Positions 6,493 to 13,302 of a DNA stretch of 13,302 nt are shown piece by piece. The stretch lies in assembly GCA_026996955.1 (NCBI GenBank), contig JALWJV010000280.1, positions 1 to 13,302 of the forward strand. Direction: 5' to 3'. Under the pieces are notes generated by a model. That model was not told where the DNA came from. It was given only the letters and a program-made list of their open reading frames with translations, and made no database searches. The stretch comes from Deltaproteobacteria bacterium. Lineage in GTDB: Bacteria > Desulfobacterota > Dissulfuribacteria > Dissulfuribacterales > QOAL01. A program made the translations under genes and the position numbers. The number at the start of each line of letters is the position of its first letter. Position 1 is the first letter of the stretch.

Positions 6493-8238
6493 TCATCTGC
6501 CCTGCTTCATCGCCTGCTCCAGTATCCTCCTCTGGCGCATCCTCTCCTTCCTGTTCCTTGCCACAAATATCTTCTTACCGGAATCCCTGTCCAGACCGGT
6601 AACATACATGGCTGTGGAGATAGTGCCTGGCGTAGGTGTAAAATCCTGAAACTGCCGCGGCTTCAGTCCAAGACGTTTAAGGTCTGCAGCAAGGCTCCTC
6701 ATGTGTGACACCTTGCAGCCAGGGTGTGCAGAGATGAGGTAGGGATTGAACCCTGCCTTTAATCCCATTTTTCTGCACATGCCCCTGGCAATCCTCAAAA
6801 ATTCCTCAAGCACCCTGGAGCCCGGCTTGTGCATTATGCGAAGCACCTCACTGTGGGTATGTTCAGGGGCAATCTTCATGACACCGGAGGTGTGCCTTGC
6901 CAAAAGCCGTTCCAGAAGGCGCGGTGTCCTGACCAGAAGGTCCATCCTGAGCCCTGATGAAACAAAGAGGTGCCTTACCCCAGGCACCTGTGAGGCCCGG
7001 CTTAAAAGCTCAAGAAATGCATTTTCATCTATGTTGAGATGCCTGCACACCTTTGGAAACAGGCAGTCATGCCTCCTGCACGGGGCAGGATTGCTGCAGG
7101 ATGTGCTGTACATATTTGCAGTGGGGCCGCCTACATCCGATATGGTACCCTTGAAATCCTTCATTGCAGCGATCTTTTCAATCTCTGCAATCACGGAATC
7201 TCTGCTTCTGCAGGTGATTACAGGACCCTGGTGCCTGGCGATTGCGCAGAATGAGCAGTTTCCATAACAGCCCCTCACAGCAGTAACAGAATCCCTTATC
7301 ATCTCCCATGCAGGCACCTTGCCTGAAGATGGATGGGGACGCCTGGTAAAGGGAAGTTCATAAAGGAAATCAAGCTGGTCTGCTGAAAGTGGCGGGGCAG
7401 GGGGATTTTGCAGGATCAGGCAGCTGCCCTGGTCCTGTACCAGAACCGTATCAGATAATGCCCTGGCAGACCTGTCAACTTCAAGCTCTGCCTCGAGGAA
7501 CAGGGACAGGTCCTGCTGGATTGCCTGCCATGACGGCAGTTTCCTTATGGTTGCGTCTTCATCCTGCCTGTCATCATATCTCCCTGCATCAGCTCCAACC
7601 AGGCGCTCACAGGTACCGGGTATGCCGGAAAGGGCCTCGCCTTCCTGAAGCCTCCTGGCAGTCTCAAGCACAGCCCTTTCACCCATGCCGTAAATCAGAA
7701 GGTCGGCCTTGGAGTCAGCAAGAATTGATCGTCTAAGTTTTTCCTGCTGAAAATCGTAGTGAACAAACCGCCTGAGCGAGGCCTCTATCCCACCCAGGAC
7801 AACAGGGACACCACTGAATGCCTGTCTTGCAAGATTTGCATAGATTATAGTGGCCCGGTCCGGCCTGCGCCTCCTGCTCCTTACCCTGTCCTTGCCAAAC
7901 CAGGGATTGCCTTCAGGAGAAAATGGATCACTCTTTCTGACACGGCTGTTACCCGTATAGTTTGCAACAATTGAATCCATATTCCCGGCGGTGATGCCGA
8001 AAAAAAGCCGGGGACGGCCAAACTGGAGGAAATCGTCAACAAGCCAGTAGCGGGGCTGGGCAAGCACCGCCACCCTGAAACCATTTGCCTCAAGCCACCT
8101 TGCTATGATTGCAACACCAAAGGATGGGTGATCAACATAGGCGTCACCTGTGACAAGCACGATATCCGGCTGCTTCCAGCCAAGATTCAGCATCTCACTG
8201 CGGGATGCAGGGAGAAATGAACTTCCTGCTTTCCCCAT
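6493..8238 (-). CDS. ygiQ: YgiQ-family radical SAM protein
   Basis: A 581-residue cytosolic iron-sulfur enzyme. The N-terminal Rossmann-like part carries DIVLVTGDAYVDHPSFG (25-41), a hallmark of the YgiQ (UPF0313) family. The radical SAM cluster motif C-x3-C-x2-C is C324, C328 and C331 (CYGNCSFC). A second Cys group, C381, C387, C392 and C398, is also typical of the family. KIAPEHT (455-461) and the PTPGTISTAMYVTGLD region (536-550) are further family signatures. The reaction of YgiQ proteins is not established. The E. coli protein is longer (about 740 residues), and this one ends soon after the core. It is the last gene of a four-gene operon. Its ATG overlaps the kinase stop as TGATG, with only a weak AAGG upstream, so translation is probably coupled. 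Confidence 0.93.
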   Translation of the reverse strand: MGKAGSSFLPASRSEMLNLGWKQPDIVLVTGDAYVDHPSFGVAIIARWLEANGFRVAVLAQPRYWLVDDFLQFGRPRLFFGITAGNMDSIVANYTGNSRVRKSDPFSPEGNPWFGKDRVRSRRRRPDRATIIYANLARQAFSGVPVVLGGIEASLRRFVHYDFQQEKLRRSILADSKADLLIYGMGERAVLETARRLQEGEALSGIPGTCERLVGADAGRYDDRQDEDATIRKLPSWQAIQQDLSLFLEAELEVDRSARALSDTVLVQDQGSCLILQNPPAPPLSADQLDFLYELPFTRRPHPSSGKVPAWEMIRDSVTAVRGCYGNCSFCAIARHQGPVITCRSRDSVIAEIEKIAAMKDFKGTISDVGGPTANMYSTSCSNPAPCRRHDCLFPKVCRHLNIDENAFLELLSRASQVPGVRHLFVSSGLRMDLLVRTPRLLERLLARHTSGVMKIAPEHTHSEVLRIMHKPGSRVLEEFLRIARGMCRKMGLKAGFNPYLISAHPGCKVSHMRSLAADLKRLGLKPRQFQDFTPTPGTISTAMYVTGLDRDSGKKIFVARNRKERMRQRRILEQAMKQGR

Positions 8239-9353
8239 CAGGGTTTTGCCTTACCCGAGGCCCAGGTCTTTTTTGTGCCAAGTTTTGAGGGCAAAAATAT
8301 CTCGACCGTGGTGCCCTGTCCCTCAACGCTGTGGATTTCAATGGTGCCTCCGTGTTCATCAATAATCTGCTTGACCACTGAAAGTCCAAGACCTGAACTC
8401 TGCTCCTTTGTACCAAAAAACGGTGTAAAAATATCTTTCATCAATACTTCAGGAATGCCACAGCCATGATCCTCAATGCGGATAACCGCGCCCACATCTT
8501 CACGTTCGGTTGTAACTACTATCTCCGTGCCCGGTTTCGAAGCCTCTATGGCATTTCTGATGCAGTGCAGCAGGCTCAGTTTCAACAGGTAATCATTGGC
8601 ATCAACAAAAAGCTCCCGGGCCTGATGACGCACAATTATCTTAACCCCTTTTTCCCTGGCCTCCTGTTGTATCACCTCAACAGCATCATCCACAAGGCCG
8701 GTAAGCTCAACCCTCTGAAATGCCCAGGTAAGCTCTCCCTTCAGGGTTTCAAACTTCTTTACTATGGCATTAAGCCTCTCTGCCTGTTTTACAATGGTTT
8801 GAAGCCACTTGTGCTGTTCCTCCTGGCTCATGCTGTTTCTAAGCAACCTGTTGGCAATACCACCTATGACAGTAACGGGATTGCGAATTTCATGGGCAAC
8901 ATTCAGGGCAAGCTCTGCACGGGTACGCTCCGAGACTATTGCCTCTGTATTCTGATTCAGGTTAAGAAGCTCCCTGCTTATCTTCTTGATACGCTCCCTG
9001 TCCCTCACAGTACGTGCCATTATTTTTCGCATGGAATGAAAAAACAGGGTGATGGAACTTATGGCTATAAAGGTAGCCGTATTGACAGAGCCGCTCAGTG
9101 GAGAAATTACTCTCCAAAGGTCAACATGGCCGCTGAATATCAGGATATGCTTGAGTATATGACCAATAGAACGAGAAATAGAAAATGCAAACAGGGCTGC
9201 AAAAAACCATACTAGGTAGCCATACATGCAGTTATCAGGCTCCCTTTTGGAAATACGTACTGCAGTAAGTATACAGAGAAGGGACACCACAATCATTCCA
9301 AGGCTGCCGGCAAGATCAGCGCTCAGAATAAAAATATCAAGCCCTTGAGTCAT
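8238..9353 (-). CDS. Membrane-bound sensor histidine kinase
   Basis: A 371-residue kinase. Three membrane segments (about 16-33, 44-62 and 91-107) form a small N-terminal sensor domain. Between helices 2 and 3 lies RSIGHILKHILIFSGH (61-76), with H65-x3-H69 and H76. No PAS or HAMP domain is seen. The linker at 108-145 is probably a coiled coil. The H-box NVAHEIRNP has the phosphoacceptor at H154. The N-box has N267 (HCIRNAIEAS). The G1 box is EDHGCGIP, the F-box TPFF and the G2 box GLGLSVVKQI, so ATP binding and phosphotransfer look intact. No response regulator lies in this operon, so the partner must be encoded elsewhere. It starts 13 bp after a small membrane protein that shares FSGHV with it. 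The signal is unknown. Confidence 0.93.
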   Translation of the reverse strand: MTQGLDIFILSADLAGSLGMIVVSLLCILTAVRISKREPDNCMYGYLVWFFAALFAFSISRSIGHILKHILIFSGHVDLWRVISPLSGSVNTATFIAISSITLFFHSMRKIMARTVRDRERIKKISRELLNLNQNTEAIVSERTRAELALNVAHEIRNPVTVIGGIANRLLRNSMSQEEQHKWLQTIVKQAERLNAIVKKFETLKGELTWAFQRVELTGLVDDAVEVIQQEAREKGVKIIVRHQARELFVDANDYLLKLSLLHCIRNAIEASKPGTEIVVTTEREDVGAVIRIEDHGCGIPEVLMKDIFTPFFGTKEQSSGLGLSVVKQIIDEHGGTIEIHSVEGQGTTVEIFLPSKLGTKKTWASGKAKP

Positions 9354-9366
9354 GAGACCTTGAACC

Positions 9367-9831
9367 CTATGTCTCCTTTATGCTGCCTGCGTTAAGCATT
9401 TTTCTCAGTCCGGCGTAAAAACAGAGCATTGCAGTCAGACATACGATATTGTCAAGTTTTAACAGCTTCCACACCATGGTGATGCCATTATGCAAGTTAT
9501 CGCTGGCTTTATTCAGAACAAAGTGTGACAGTACGTGTCCGCTGAAGGTCATTACATTCCATAGCACCAGAAGGAGAGCACCTGCAGCCATATACCTCCA
9601 ACTCTGGATCTGGCCTAACCTGCTCTGCCTTATGCCATACCACAGCCCTGCCATGGAAATGGCAAAACATACATGGCCAAGCAGGTGGATATACATGCCC
9701 TCTCTGGCTCCGTGTTCCTGAAAGGCTTCTGCAGGATCACTGCCCAAAAGGACCAGTAAAGTCACCAGAAGAATAAACACCAGGACGTGCATGTTGGGTG
9801 CAAACCTACTGGAGAGTGCCCGGTTATTCAT
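9367..9831 (-). CDS. Small His-containing membrane protein, candidate sensor partner
   Basis: A 154-residue protein. The ATG at 9831 overlaps the yjbQ stop as TGATG. It has four hydrophobic segments: about 15-30 (possibly a signal peptide, followed by DPAEAF), 48-67, 80-103 and 126-143. Histidines form two H-x3-H pairs in or near helices, H49/H53 (HLLGH) and H99/H103 (FSGHVLSH). This arrangement could bind heme or a metal, which is inference. FSGHV also occurs in the neighbouring kinase at 73-77. I do not recognise a named family. Its position between yjbQ and the kinase suggests it detects a signal for, or helps to assemble, the kinase sensor domain. Confidence 0.8.
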   Translation of the reverse strand: MNNRALSSRFAPNMHVLVFILLVTLLVLLGSDPAEAFQEHGAREGMYIHLLGHVCFAISMAGLWYGIRQSRLGQIQSWRYMAAGALLLVLWNVMTFSGHVLSHFVLNKASDNLHNGITMVWKLLKLDNIVCLTAMLCFYAGLRKMLNAGSIKET

Positions 9832-10223
9832 CAATGTGTAACCTGTACCCACACCTTTCTCTTTCTGGGTCCATCATATTCACAAAAAAAGATACGCTGC
9901 CACGTGCCAAGCTGAAGCCTTCCACCGTCCACAATTACCTGCACGCTTGATCCTGTTAAGAGGGTCTTGATGTGCGCAGGCGAGTTGCCCTCCATGTGCC
10001 TGTAATCAGCATCCCATGGAATTATGCTGTTAAGGACATGGAGAATATCACGCTTGACCGCAGGATCTGCCCCTTCATTTATTGTTATACCACCTGTGGT
10101 GTGAGGGCAGTAAACTGTAACTATGCCGTCCTTTACCCCCTCCTGAGCAACGACAGAGGAAACTTCAGATGTTATATCAACAAGTTCAGTACGTGAAGAA
10201 GTGCTGAGAGTGAATTTTTTCAT
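9831..10223 (-). CDS. yjbQ: YjbQ family protein (UPF0047, secondary thiamine-phosphate synthase type)
   Basis: A 130-residue, single-domain protein of normal family length. It has the family motifs PHTTGGITINEGADP (40-54), HMEGNSPAHIK (76-86) and GRLQLGTWQRIFFCEYDGPR (from 101). The E. coli member has weak thiamine-phosphate synthase activity, but the physiological role of the family is uncertain. The start is supported by AGGAGG 8 bases upstream of the ATG. It is the first gene of the operon running to ygiQ, and its stop overlaps the start of the next gene by one base. Confidence 0.95.
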   Translation of the reverse strand: MKKFTLSTSSRTELVDITSEVSSVVAQEGVKDGIVTVYCPHTTGGITINEGADPAVKRDILHVLNSIIPWDADYRHMEGNSPAHIKTLLTGSSVQVIVDGGRLQLGTWQRIFFCEYDGPRKRKVWVQVTH

Positions 10224-10529
10224 GATTTTTCCTCCTGCTTTACAGCTCTGACTGCAACACCCTCCCTATTCATATTACGCAAAAGAGGGGAATTAAAAAA
10301 GAGGAAATTCCATTAGCAAAAAAAGGTACTGGTGCTAACTGGAAAGTGGTATCTTATAAAAATAGCTGAGGGCTCAAGGCTTAAAGTCTAAATTATAAAA
10401 TGAACCACTAAGATGCAAAGAACGCAAGGGAATTATATTTTCGCCTTTGGAACAGCCAATGGCTAACGACCTTGAATAAAGCCAAATAAATGCGTTATTT
10501 TTGCCGTGACGCGCTTCATATTTTCATCA
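10224..10529. other. Divergent intergenic region between yjbQ and the deacetylase gene
   Basis: About 306 bp, AT-rich, with no supportable gene. On the minus strand TTGCTA (10319-10314) and TTTAAT (10297-10292) with 16-bp spacing form a weak promoter candidate for yjbQ. TAATAT at 10277-10272 is an alternative -10. On the plus strand only TTGAAT at 10472 stands out, with no good -10. A probable dispersed repeat occupies 10391-10437. AGCCAATGGCT at 10454-10464 is a short near-palindrome. Confidence 0.45.
10391..10437 (+). repeat. Probable small dispersed intergenic repeat with flanking direct repeats
   Basis: The 33-base core (10398-10430) contains GAACCACTAAGATGCAAAG followed by AACGCAAGG. 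It resembles the 'AACCACGAAGACACAAAG' type of intergenic repeat that I recall from many deltaproteobacterial and other environmental genomes. It is flanked on both sides by AATTATA (10391-10397 and 10431-10437), as a target-site duplication would be. The resemblance comes from memory, and the flanks could be chance in AT-rich DNA. Confidence 0.45.
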
Positions 10530-11447
10530 ATGGCCAAAAGAAAAAATAAAAAACAGACATCCCAGGGCAGGTACAGGGGATTCTGGCCGGCATTGACGCT
10601 GCTTGCCCTTGCAGGAGCCGTGCTTGCCCTTGTTTATGTTTTGCCAGCACCAAAATCAGTATCCCATCCGGCCAGGCCGCCTTTTGAAAACTTCAAACAC
10701 CACGCGCCCCCTTCCTCACCTGCGTCCAAAAAGGAAACACAGGCCCGTCCGCCGGTTTTTCATGGCCCTGGACGCCCGATGGTTGCAATAATCATTGATG
10801 ACATGGGATATGATTTCAGCATTGATGAGGCATTTTTACAGCTTGAGGCCCCGATATCCTACGCCTTTCTGCCCTTTGCCCCAAATACCAAGCGCCTTTC
10901 ATGTACAGCGGCTGAAAAGGGTAGAGATGTGCTGGTACACCTGCCACTGGAACCTGAAAATGGCTCCATTGACCCAGGGCCAGGTGTACTCAGGCTTGAC
11001 ATGGATTTCAACACCACGCTAGAGACCCTCAAGAGAGACATCGACGCGGTTCCCTGCGCCATTGGTGTAAATAATCACATGGGATCAAAATATACAGCCA
11101 ACGGGAAGGCCATGAAAATAATCCTCGGTGAGATACGAAGGCGGGGAATGTTCTTTGTTGACAGCCGGACTACCAAGAAAACAGTAGCCTTTAAGGTGGC
11201 AAAACAGATGGGGCTTCGTGCTGGTGAACGGGCAGTATTTCTGGATCACACCCAGGATGCACGTGCCGTTAAGAGTGAACTTAAACGCCTGGTTTCAATA
11301 GCGTATCACAAGGGAAGTGCCATAGCCATTGGACACCCCTTCAAGGTTACCTTACAGGTGCTTTACCATGAACTTCCCGCTCTTAGGAAACAGGTACGAG
11401 TCGTTCCTGTTCATGTGTTATTAAAAAAGGAGGATGCCCAGCAATGA
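10530..11447 (+). CDS. Divergent polysaccharide deacetylase family protein (YibQ/DUF610)
   Basis: A 305-residue protein. A basic N-terminus (KRKNKK) is followed by one membrane segment (about 19-38), consistent with an inner-membrane anchor or uncleaved signal with the domain outside the cytoplasm. Residues 40-80 are a Pro-rich linker. The divergent deacetylase domain starts with MVAIIIDDMGYD (D90, D91), the family's equivalent of the metal-binding Asp pair. GVNNHMGSKYT, FVDSRTTKKTVA and RAVFLDH are further family motifs. The substrate of this family is not established, and peptidoglycan or envelope glycans are the usual guess. The ATG at 10530 is chosen over GTG at 10506. Neither has a visible ribosome site. 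It overlaps queF by 4 bp (ATGA). Confidence 0.9.
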   Translation: MAKRKNKKQTSQGRYRGFWPALTLLALAGAVLALVYVLPAPKSVSHPARPPFENFKHHAPPSSPASKKETQARPPVFHGPGRPMVAIIIDDMGYDFSIDEAFLQLEAPISYAFLPFAPNTKRLSCTAAEKGRDVLVHLPLEPENGSIDPGPGVLRLDMDFNTTLETLKRDIDAVPCAIGVNNHMGSKYTANGKAMKIILGEIRRRGMFFVDSRTTKKTVAFKVAKQMGLRAGERAVFLDHTQDARAVKSELKRLVSIAYHKGSAIAIGHPFKVTLQVLYHELPALRKQVRVVPVHVLLKKEDAQQ

Positions 11448-11803
11448 AATATGGAGAAGAAGAGATACAAAAAGCCGTTCTGGAACCCTGGCCCAACCCC
11501 TCGCCGGAAAGGGATTATACCATTGACATATCATTTCCTGAATTTACCTGCCTGTGCCCCCGCTCCGGCTATCCGGACTTTGCCGAAATCAAGATAACCT
11601 ATGTTCCTGATAAATTTATTGTGGAGCTGAAGTCTCTAAAACTCTACCTTAACAGCTTCAGGAACAGGCATATCTCTCACGAAGAGGCAACAAATGTCAT
11701 ATTCGCAGAACTGAAGGAAAAACTTGCGCCAAAATCATTGAAGGTAATTGGAGATTTCTTCCCAAGGGGAAATGTACATACTGTTATCACCATTGAGGGG
11801 TGA
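11444..11803 (+). CDS. queF: NADPH-dependent preQ0 reductase (preQ1 synthase), QueF
   Basis: A 119-residue, short (unimodular) QueF. It reduces the nitrile of 7-cyano-7-deazaguanine to the aminomethyl group of preQ1 on the way to queuosine in tRNA. The catalytic Cys is C38 in FTCLCPRSGYPDFAEI and the catalytic Asp is D45. The QueF family motif ELKSLKLY is at 61-68, and SHEE (78-81) holds the substrate-binding His/Glu. The ATG overlaps the deacetylase stop (ATGA) and has AGGAGG about 10 bases upstream, so it is translated with the previous gene. No preQ1 riboswitch is evident in front of the pair. Confidence 0.96.
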   Translation: MKYGEEEIQKAVLEPWPNPSPERDYTIDISFPEFTCLCPRSGYPDFAEIKITYVPDKFIVELKSLKLYLNSFRNRHISHEEATNVIFAELKEKLAPKSLKVIGDFFPRGNVHTVITIEG

Positions 11804-11844
11804 AAATATGCTCTGTCTGCATTACCCAGTGGGGATGAGAGGGT

Positions 11845-11877
11845 AAAAAATCGGGTAAAGGCCGGGAATACCCGGCC
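11845..11877 (-). terminator. Intrinsic terminator-like hairpin after the CGGC gene
   Basis: On the minus strand GGCCGGG-TATT-CCCGGCC (11877-11860) is a perfect 7-bp GC-rich stem with a 4-base loop. TTTACCCGA and then a run of six T (11850-11845) follow it. It lies 18 bases after the stop codon of the CGGC gene. On the plus strand the stem is followed by CTGTGAAC and then A/T-rich bases, so it may also stop queF transcription, but less convincingly. A second inverted repeat TTACCC/GGGTAA lies at 11822-11846. Confidence 0.65.
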
Positions 11878-11895
11878 CTGTGAACAAAAATTTAT

Positions 11896-12237
11896 TTAGC
11901 CGTATGCGTGTGTGCCAAGCACACATGGCACACCGTATTTTTCCTCTACCATCTCCTTGAACTTGTCAAAATCATGATTCTTGCACATTGGCTGAGCCTT
12001 TACCATGCAGTTACTCAGGTGAATAACATCAATATCGACATTTTTCTTCACCATGCCGATATTGTTGATGGTGGCCCTTCCGGGGCACTGACATCTCAAA
12101 AAACCCACGATCACAGGATCATCATACTCGGCAAACATGCCATTCTTTTCCTTCACTGCATTAATGCACTTGTACTCTCCGGGACATCCATAACCTGCAT
12201 CCATGTACGAACCACAGCCAATTACCAGAATATTCAT
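11896..12237 (-). CDS. CGGC domain-containing protein with altered CGGC motif
   Basis: A 113-residue, soluble, Cys-rich protein with AAGGAGGG 7-8 bases before the ATG. The layout matches the CGGC domain family: an N-terminal beta strand followed by CPG (18-20), KCINAV (23-28), a central GFLRCQCPGR (45-54), DVIHLSNC (70-77), an MC at 84-85 and a terminal LGTH (107-110). The Cys residues are 8, 18, 24, 49, 51, 77, 85 and 105. The diagnostic CGGCPGR is RCQCPGR here, so the C-x2-C has become C-x-C. The family is presumed to bind metal or act in redox chemistry, with no proven function. It is followed by a terminator hairpin and convergent with queF. Confidence 0.8.
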   Translation of the reverse strand: MNILVIGCGSYMDAGYGCPGEYKCINAVKEKNGMFAEYDDPVIVGFLRCQCPGRATINNIGMVKKNVDIDVIHLSNCMVKAQPMCKNHDFDKFKEMVEEKYGVPCVLGTHAYG

Positions 12238-12359
12238 CTCATGCCCTCCTTTTTGTGGTGAACAGGCTCACCTTAATGAAATGTGAAAAACCGTGCAAAA
12301 CCAGACAATATTAATTTAATATCAAATGCCCTAAAAAACAAGTCAACCAACATGCTGGC

Positions 12360-13019
12360 TTATACCCCGTTAAGTGGGCACTGGTCACACCTGGGTTTGC
12401 CCTTCTTGCAAAAAGACTTTCCCACATTTACCCAGAGGGCATGATATTCATTAAAAAGTGCGGCATCTTCAGGAAGATTATCCATAAACAGTTGGCGCAC
12501 TGAGTGGTAATCAGCATTTTCGTCAACTATATCGTGCCTCATAAGGGCCCGGATGGTGTAGGCATCCACCACAAATGTTGGAAGCCCCCCTGCGTACAGA
12601 AGCATGCTGTCTGCTGTCTCAGGCCCGATCCCCTTTACTGAAAGAAGCTCCTCTCTGGCTGGCTCAAGTCCCTGTGAAAAAATTTTTTCAAGTTCGCCGT
12701 CATAAGACTCCATCAACAGGGTGAGAAAATTGTGCAGGCGCTGTGCCTTAATGTTGTAATAACCTGCGGGCCTGATGAGCTCAGCAAGCCTTTCAAGGGG
12801 CAGCGCATAAAGGCTGGCTGCTCCCATTACCCCTGCCTCTTTCAGGTTATCAATAGCACGGCTTACGTTGGTCCATGAGGTATTCTGCGTAAGTATTGCC
12901 CCTACACACACCTCAAAAGGCGTGTCCCCTGGCCACCAGTGCTGTGGCCCAAGGGCAGAATACATACGGTTATAGATATCAGTCAGAAGGTCTGTAATGG
13001 AAGATTGGTGTGAAACCAT
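12360..13019 (-). CDS. Endonuclease III-related HhH-GPD DNA glycosylase
   Basis: A 219-residue base-excision-repair glycosylase. WWPGDTPFEVCVGAILTQNTSW (from 28) is typical of the 'endonuclease III related' branch close to MagIII (HP0602-type 3-methyladenine glycosylase). The helix-hairpin-helix is VKGIGPETAD (128-137). The GPD-loop catalytic Asp is D152 (VVDAYT). The Lys that gives Nth its lyase activity is replaced by E134, so a monofunctional glycosylase is expected. The C-terminus has three of the four [4Fe-4S] cysteines, C204-x6-C211-x2-C214, then stops after five more residues, exactly where the fourth Cys would be. The start has no clear ribosome site. The partial gene upstream ends 26 bp before it. 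Confidence 0.88.
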   Translation of the reverse strand: MVSHQSSITDLLTDIYNRMYSALGPQHWWPGDTPFEVCVGAILTQNTSWTNVSRAIDNLKEAGVMGAASLYALPLERLAELIRPAGYYNIKAQRLHNFLTLLMESYDGELEKIFSQGLEPAREELLSVKGIGPETADSMLLYAGGLPTFVVDAYTIRALMRHDIVDENADYHSVRQLFMDNLPEDAALFNEYHALWVNVGKSFCKKGKPRCDQCPLNGV

Positions 13020-13045
13020 GAATGTATAAATGTTGCTGCGGGGGA

Positions 13046-13302
13046 TTACATCTCGGCTGCACTGCTCTGTGTAAGGACCTCCATGTGTTTCAGGTCCTTT
13101 AGCAGGGAGTGGTTAAGATAACTTACAGGGTCCGGATCAAGAACAAGGCCTGCACTCTCAAGCACTTCAGGAAGCACTGTAATGGCAACCGGCCTTCCAT
13201 CATGGTATCCGGCAGCGCCGGCAACACTGTCCGCAAGGGCTACCATTGCCACAACGGGAAGGACATGCCTCGGAATCTCCTTGTAATTGTCAAACGAGGC
13301 GT
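13046..13302 (-). CDS. C-terminal part of an unidentified protein, possibly HDOD-like (cut by right edge)
   Basis: The frame is open from the right edge to a stop at 13046, giving 85 residues. An internal GTG at 13252 is probably not the start, since coding continues upstream with SFDNYKEIPRHVLPVVA. The segment PVVAMVALADSVAGAAGY, followed by PEVLESAGL, resembles the end of HDOD or HD-type domains, where an xxLADxxA helix precedes a final short helix. The rest (YLNHSLLKDLKHMEVLTQ) is helical and unrecognised. No membrane segment is seen. The assignment is tentative, and only the reading frame is well supported. Confidence 0.5.
   Translation of the reverse strand, partial: ASFDNYKEIPRHVLPVVAMVALADSVAGAAGYHDGRPVAITVLPEVLESAGLVLDPDPVSYLNHSLLKDLKHMEVLTQSSAAEM

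Noticed and set aside
6746..7267. Plus-strand open frame of 173 residues inside ygiQ
   Set aside because: It is antisense to the radical SAM core, with no recognisable protein features.
8466..9215. Plus-strand open frame of 249 residues opposite the histidine kinase
   Set aside because: It has no family features and no ribosome site. The minus strand carries all kinase boxes in order.
12257..12272. GGTGA/TCACC inverted repeat in the leader of the CGGC gene
   Set aside because: The 5-bp arms with a 6-base loop are too short to call a riboswitch or regulatory hairpin.
12308..12322. AT-only palindrome ATATTAATTTAATAT
   Set aside because: It is a 7-1-7 inverted repeat in AT-rich intergenic DNA, without GC pairs or a clear T-run, so neither a terminator nor an operator can be argued.

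Overview
The window is bacterial chromosomal DNA with about a dozen closely packed genes. No rRNA, tRNA, CRISPR array, transposase or phage structural module is visible. Gene content points to a deltaproteobacterium (Desulfobacterota), probably an anaerobe. The indicators are a roughly 1000-residue PurL without a glutaminase domain, a YgiQ-type radical SAM protein, a YibQ-like divergent polysaccharide deacetylase, a CGGC-domain protein, a secreted protein with a dockerin-like tail, and a fibre protein of a kind common in that group. This placement is inference from gene families, not a database match.

Region 1-1797 (minus strand) looks like a two-gene surface or secretion unit. A small secreted protein with a C-terminal dockerin-like calcium motif (1390-1797) is followed by a long fibre-like protein (1-1312, cut by the left edge). 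The fibre protein has a signal peptide, a beta-rich N-terminal domain, a coiled coil and six 15-residue head repeats encoded by 45-bp DNA repeats. A 459-bp non-coding stretch (1798-2256) separates this unit from the next.

Region 2257-6485 (plus strand) holds purL (purine biosynthesis), a conserved-looking protein of unknown function that overlaps the purL stop codon, and a PPP-family phosphatase. This set converges with the next operon, leaving only 7 bp between the two stop codons.

Region 6493-10223 (minus strand) is a tight four-gene operon, transcribed from right to left: yjbQ, a small His-rich membrane protein, a membrane histidine kinase and ygiQ. Two of the three junctions are one-base TGATG overlaps. 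The membrane protein and the kinase share H-x3-H and FSGHV motifs, so they may form one sensory module. No response regulator gene is present in the window.

Region 10224-11803 starts with a non-coding stretch containing a probable small dispersed repeat flanked by 7-bp direct repeats. It continues on the plus strand with a YibQ-like polysaccharide deacetylase that overlaps queF (queuosine/preQ1 pathway) by 4 bp. Region 11845-13302 is on the minus strand. In transcription order it has a partial gene from the right edge (perhaps HDOD-like), an endonuclease III-related glycosylase that stops exactly where its fourth cluster cysteine should be, and a CGGC-domain protein with an altered signature motif. 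A hairpin terminator follows the last of these.
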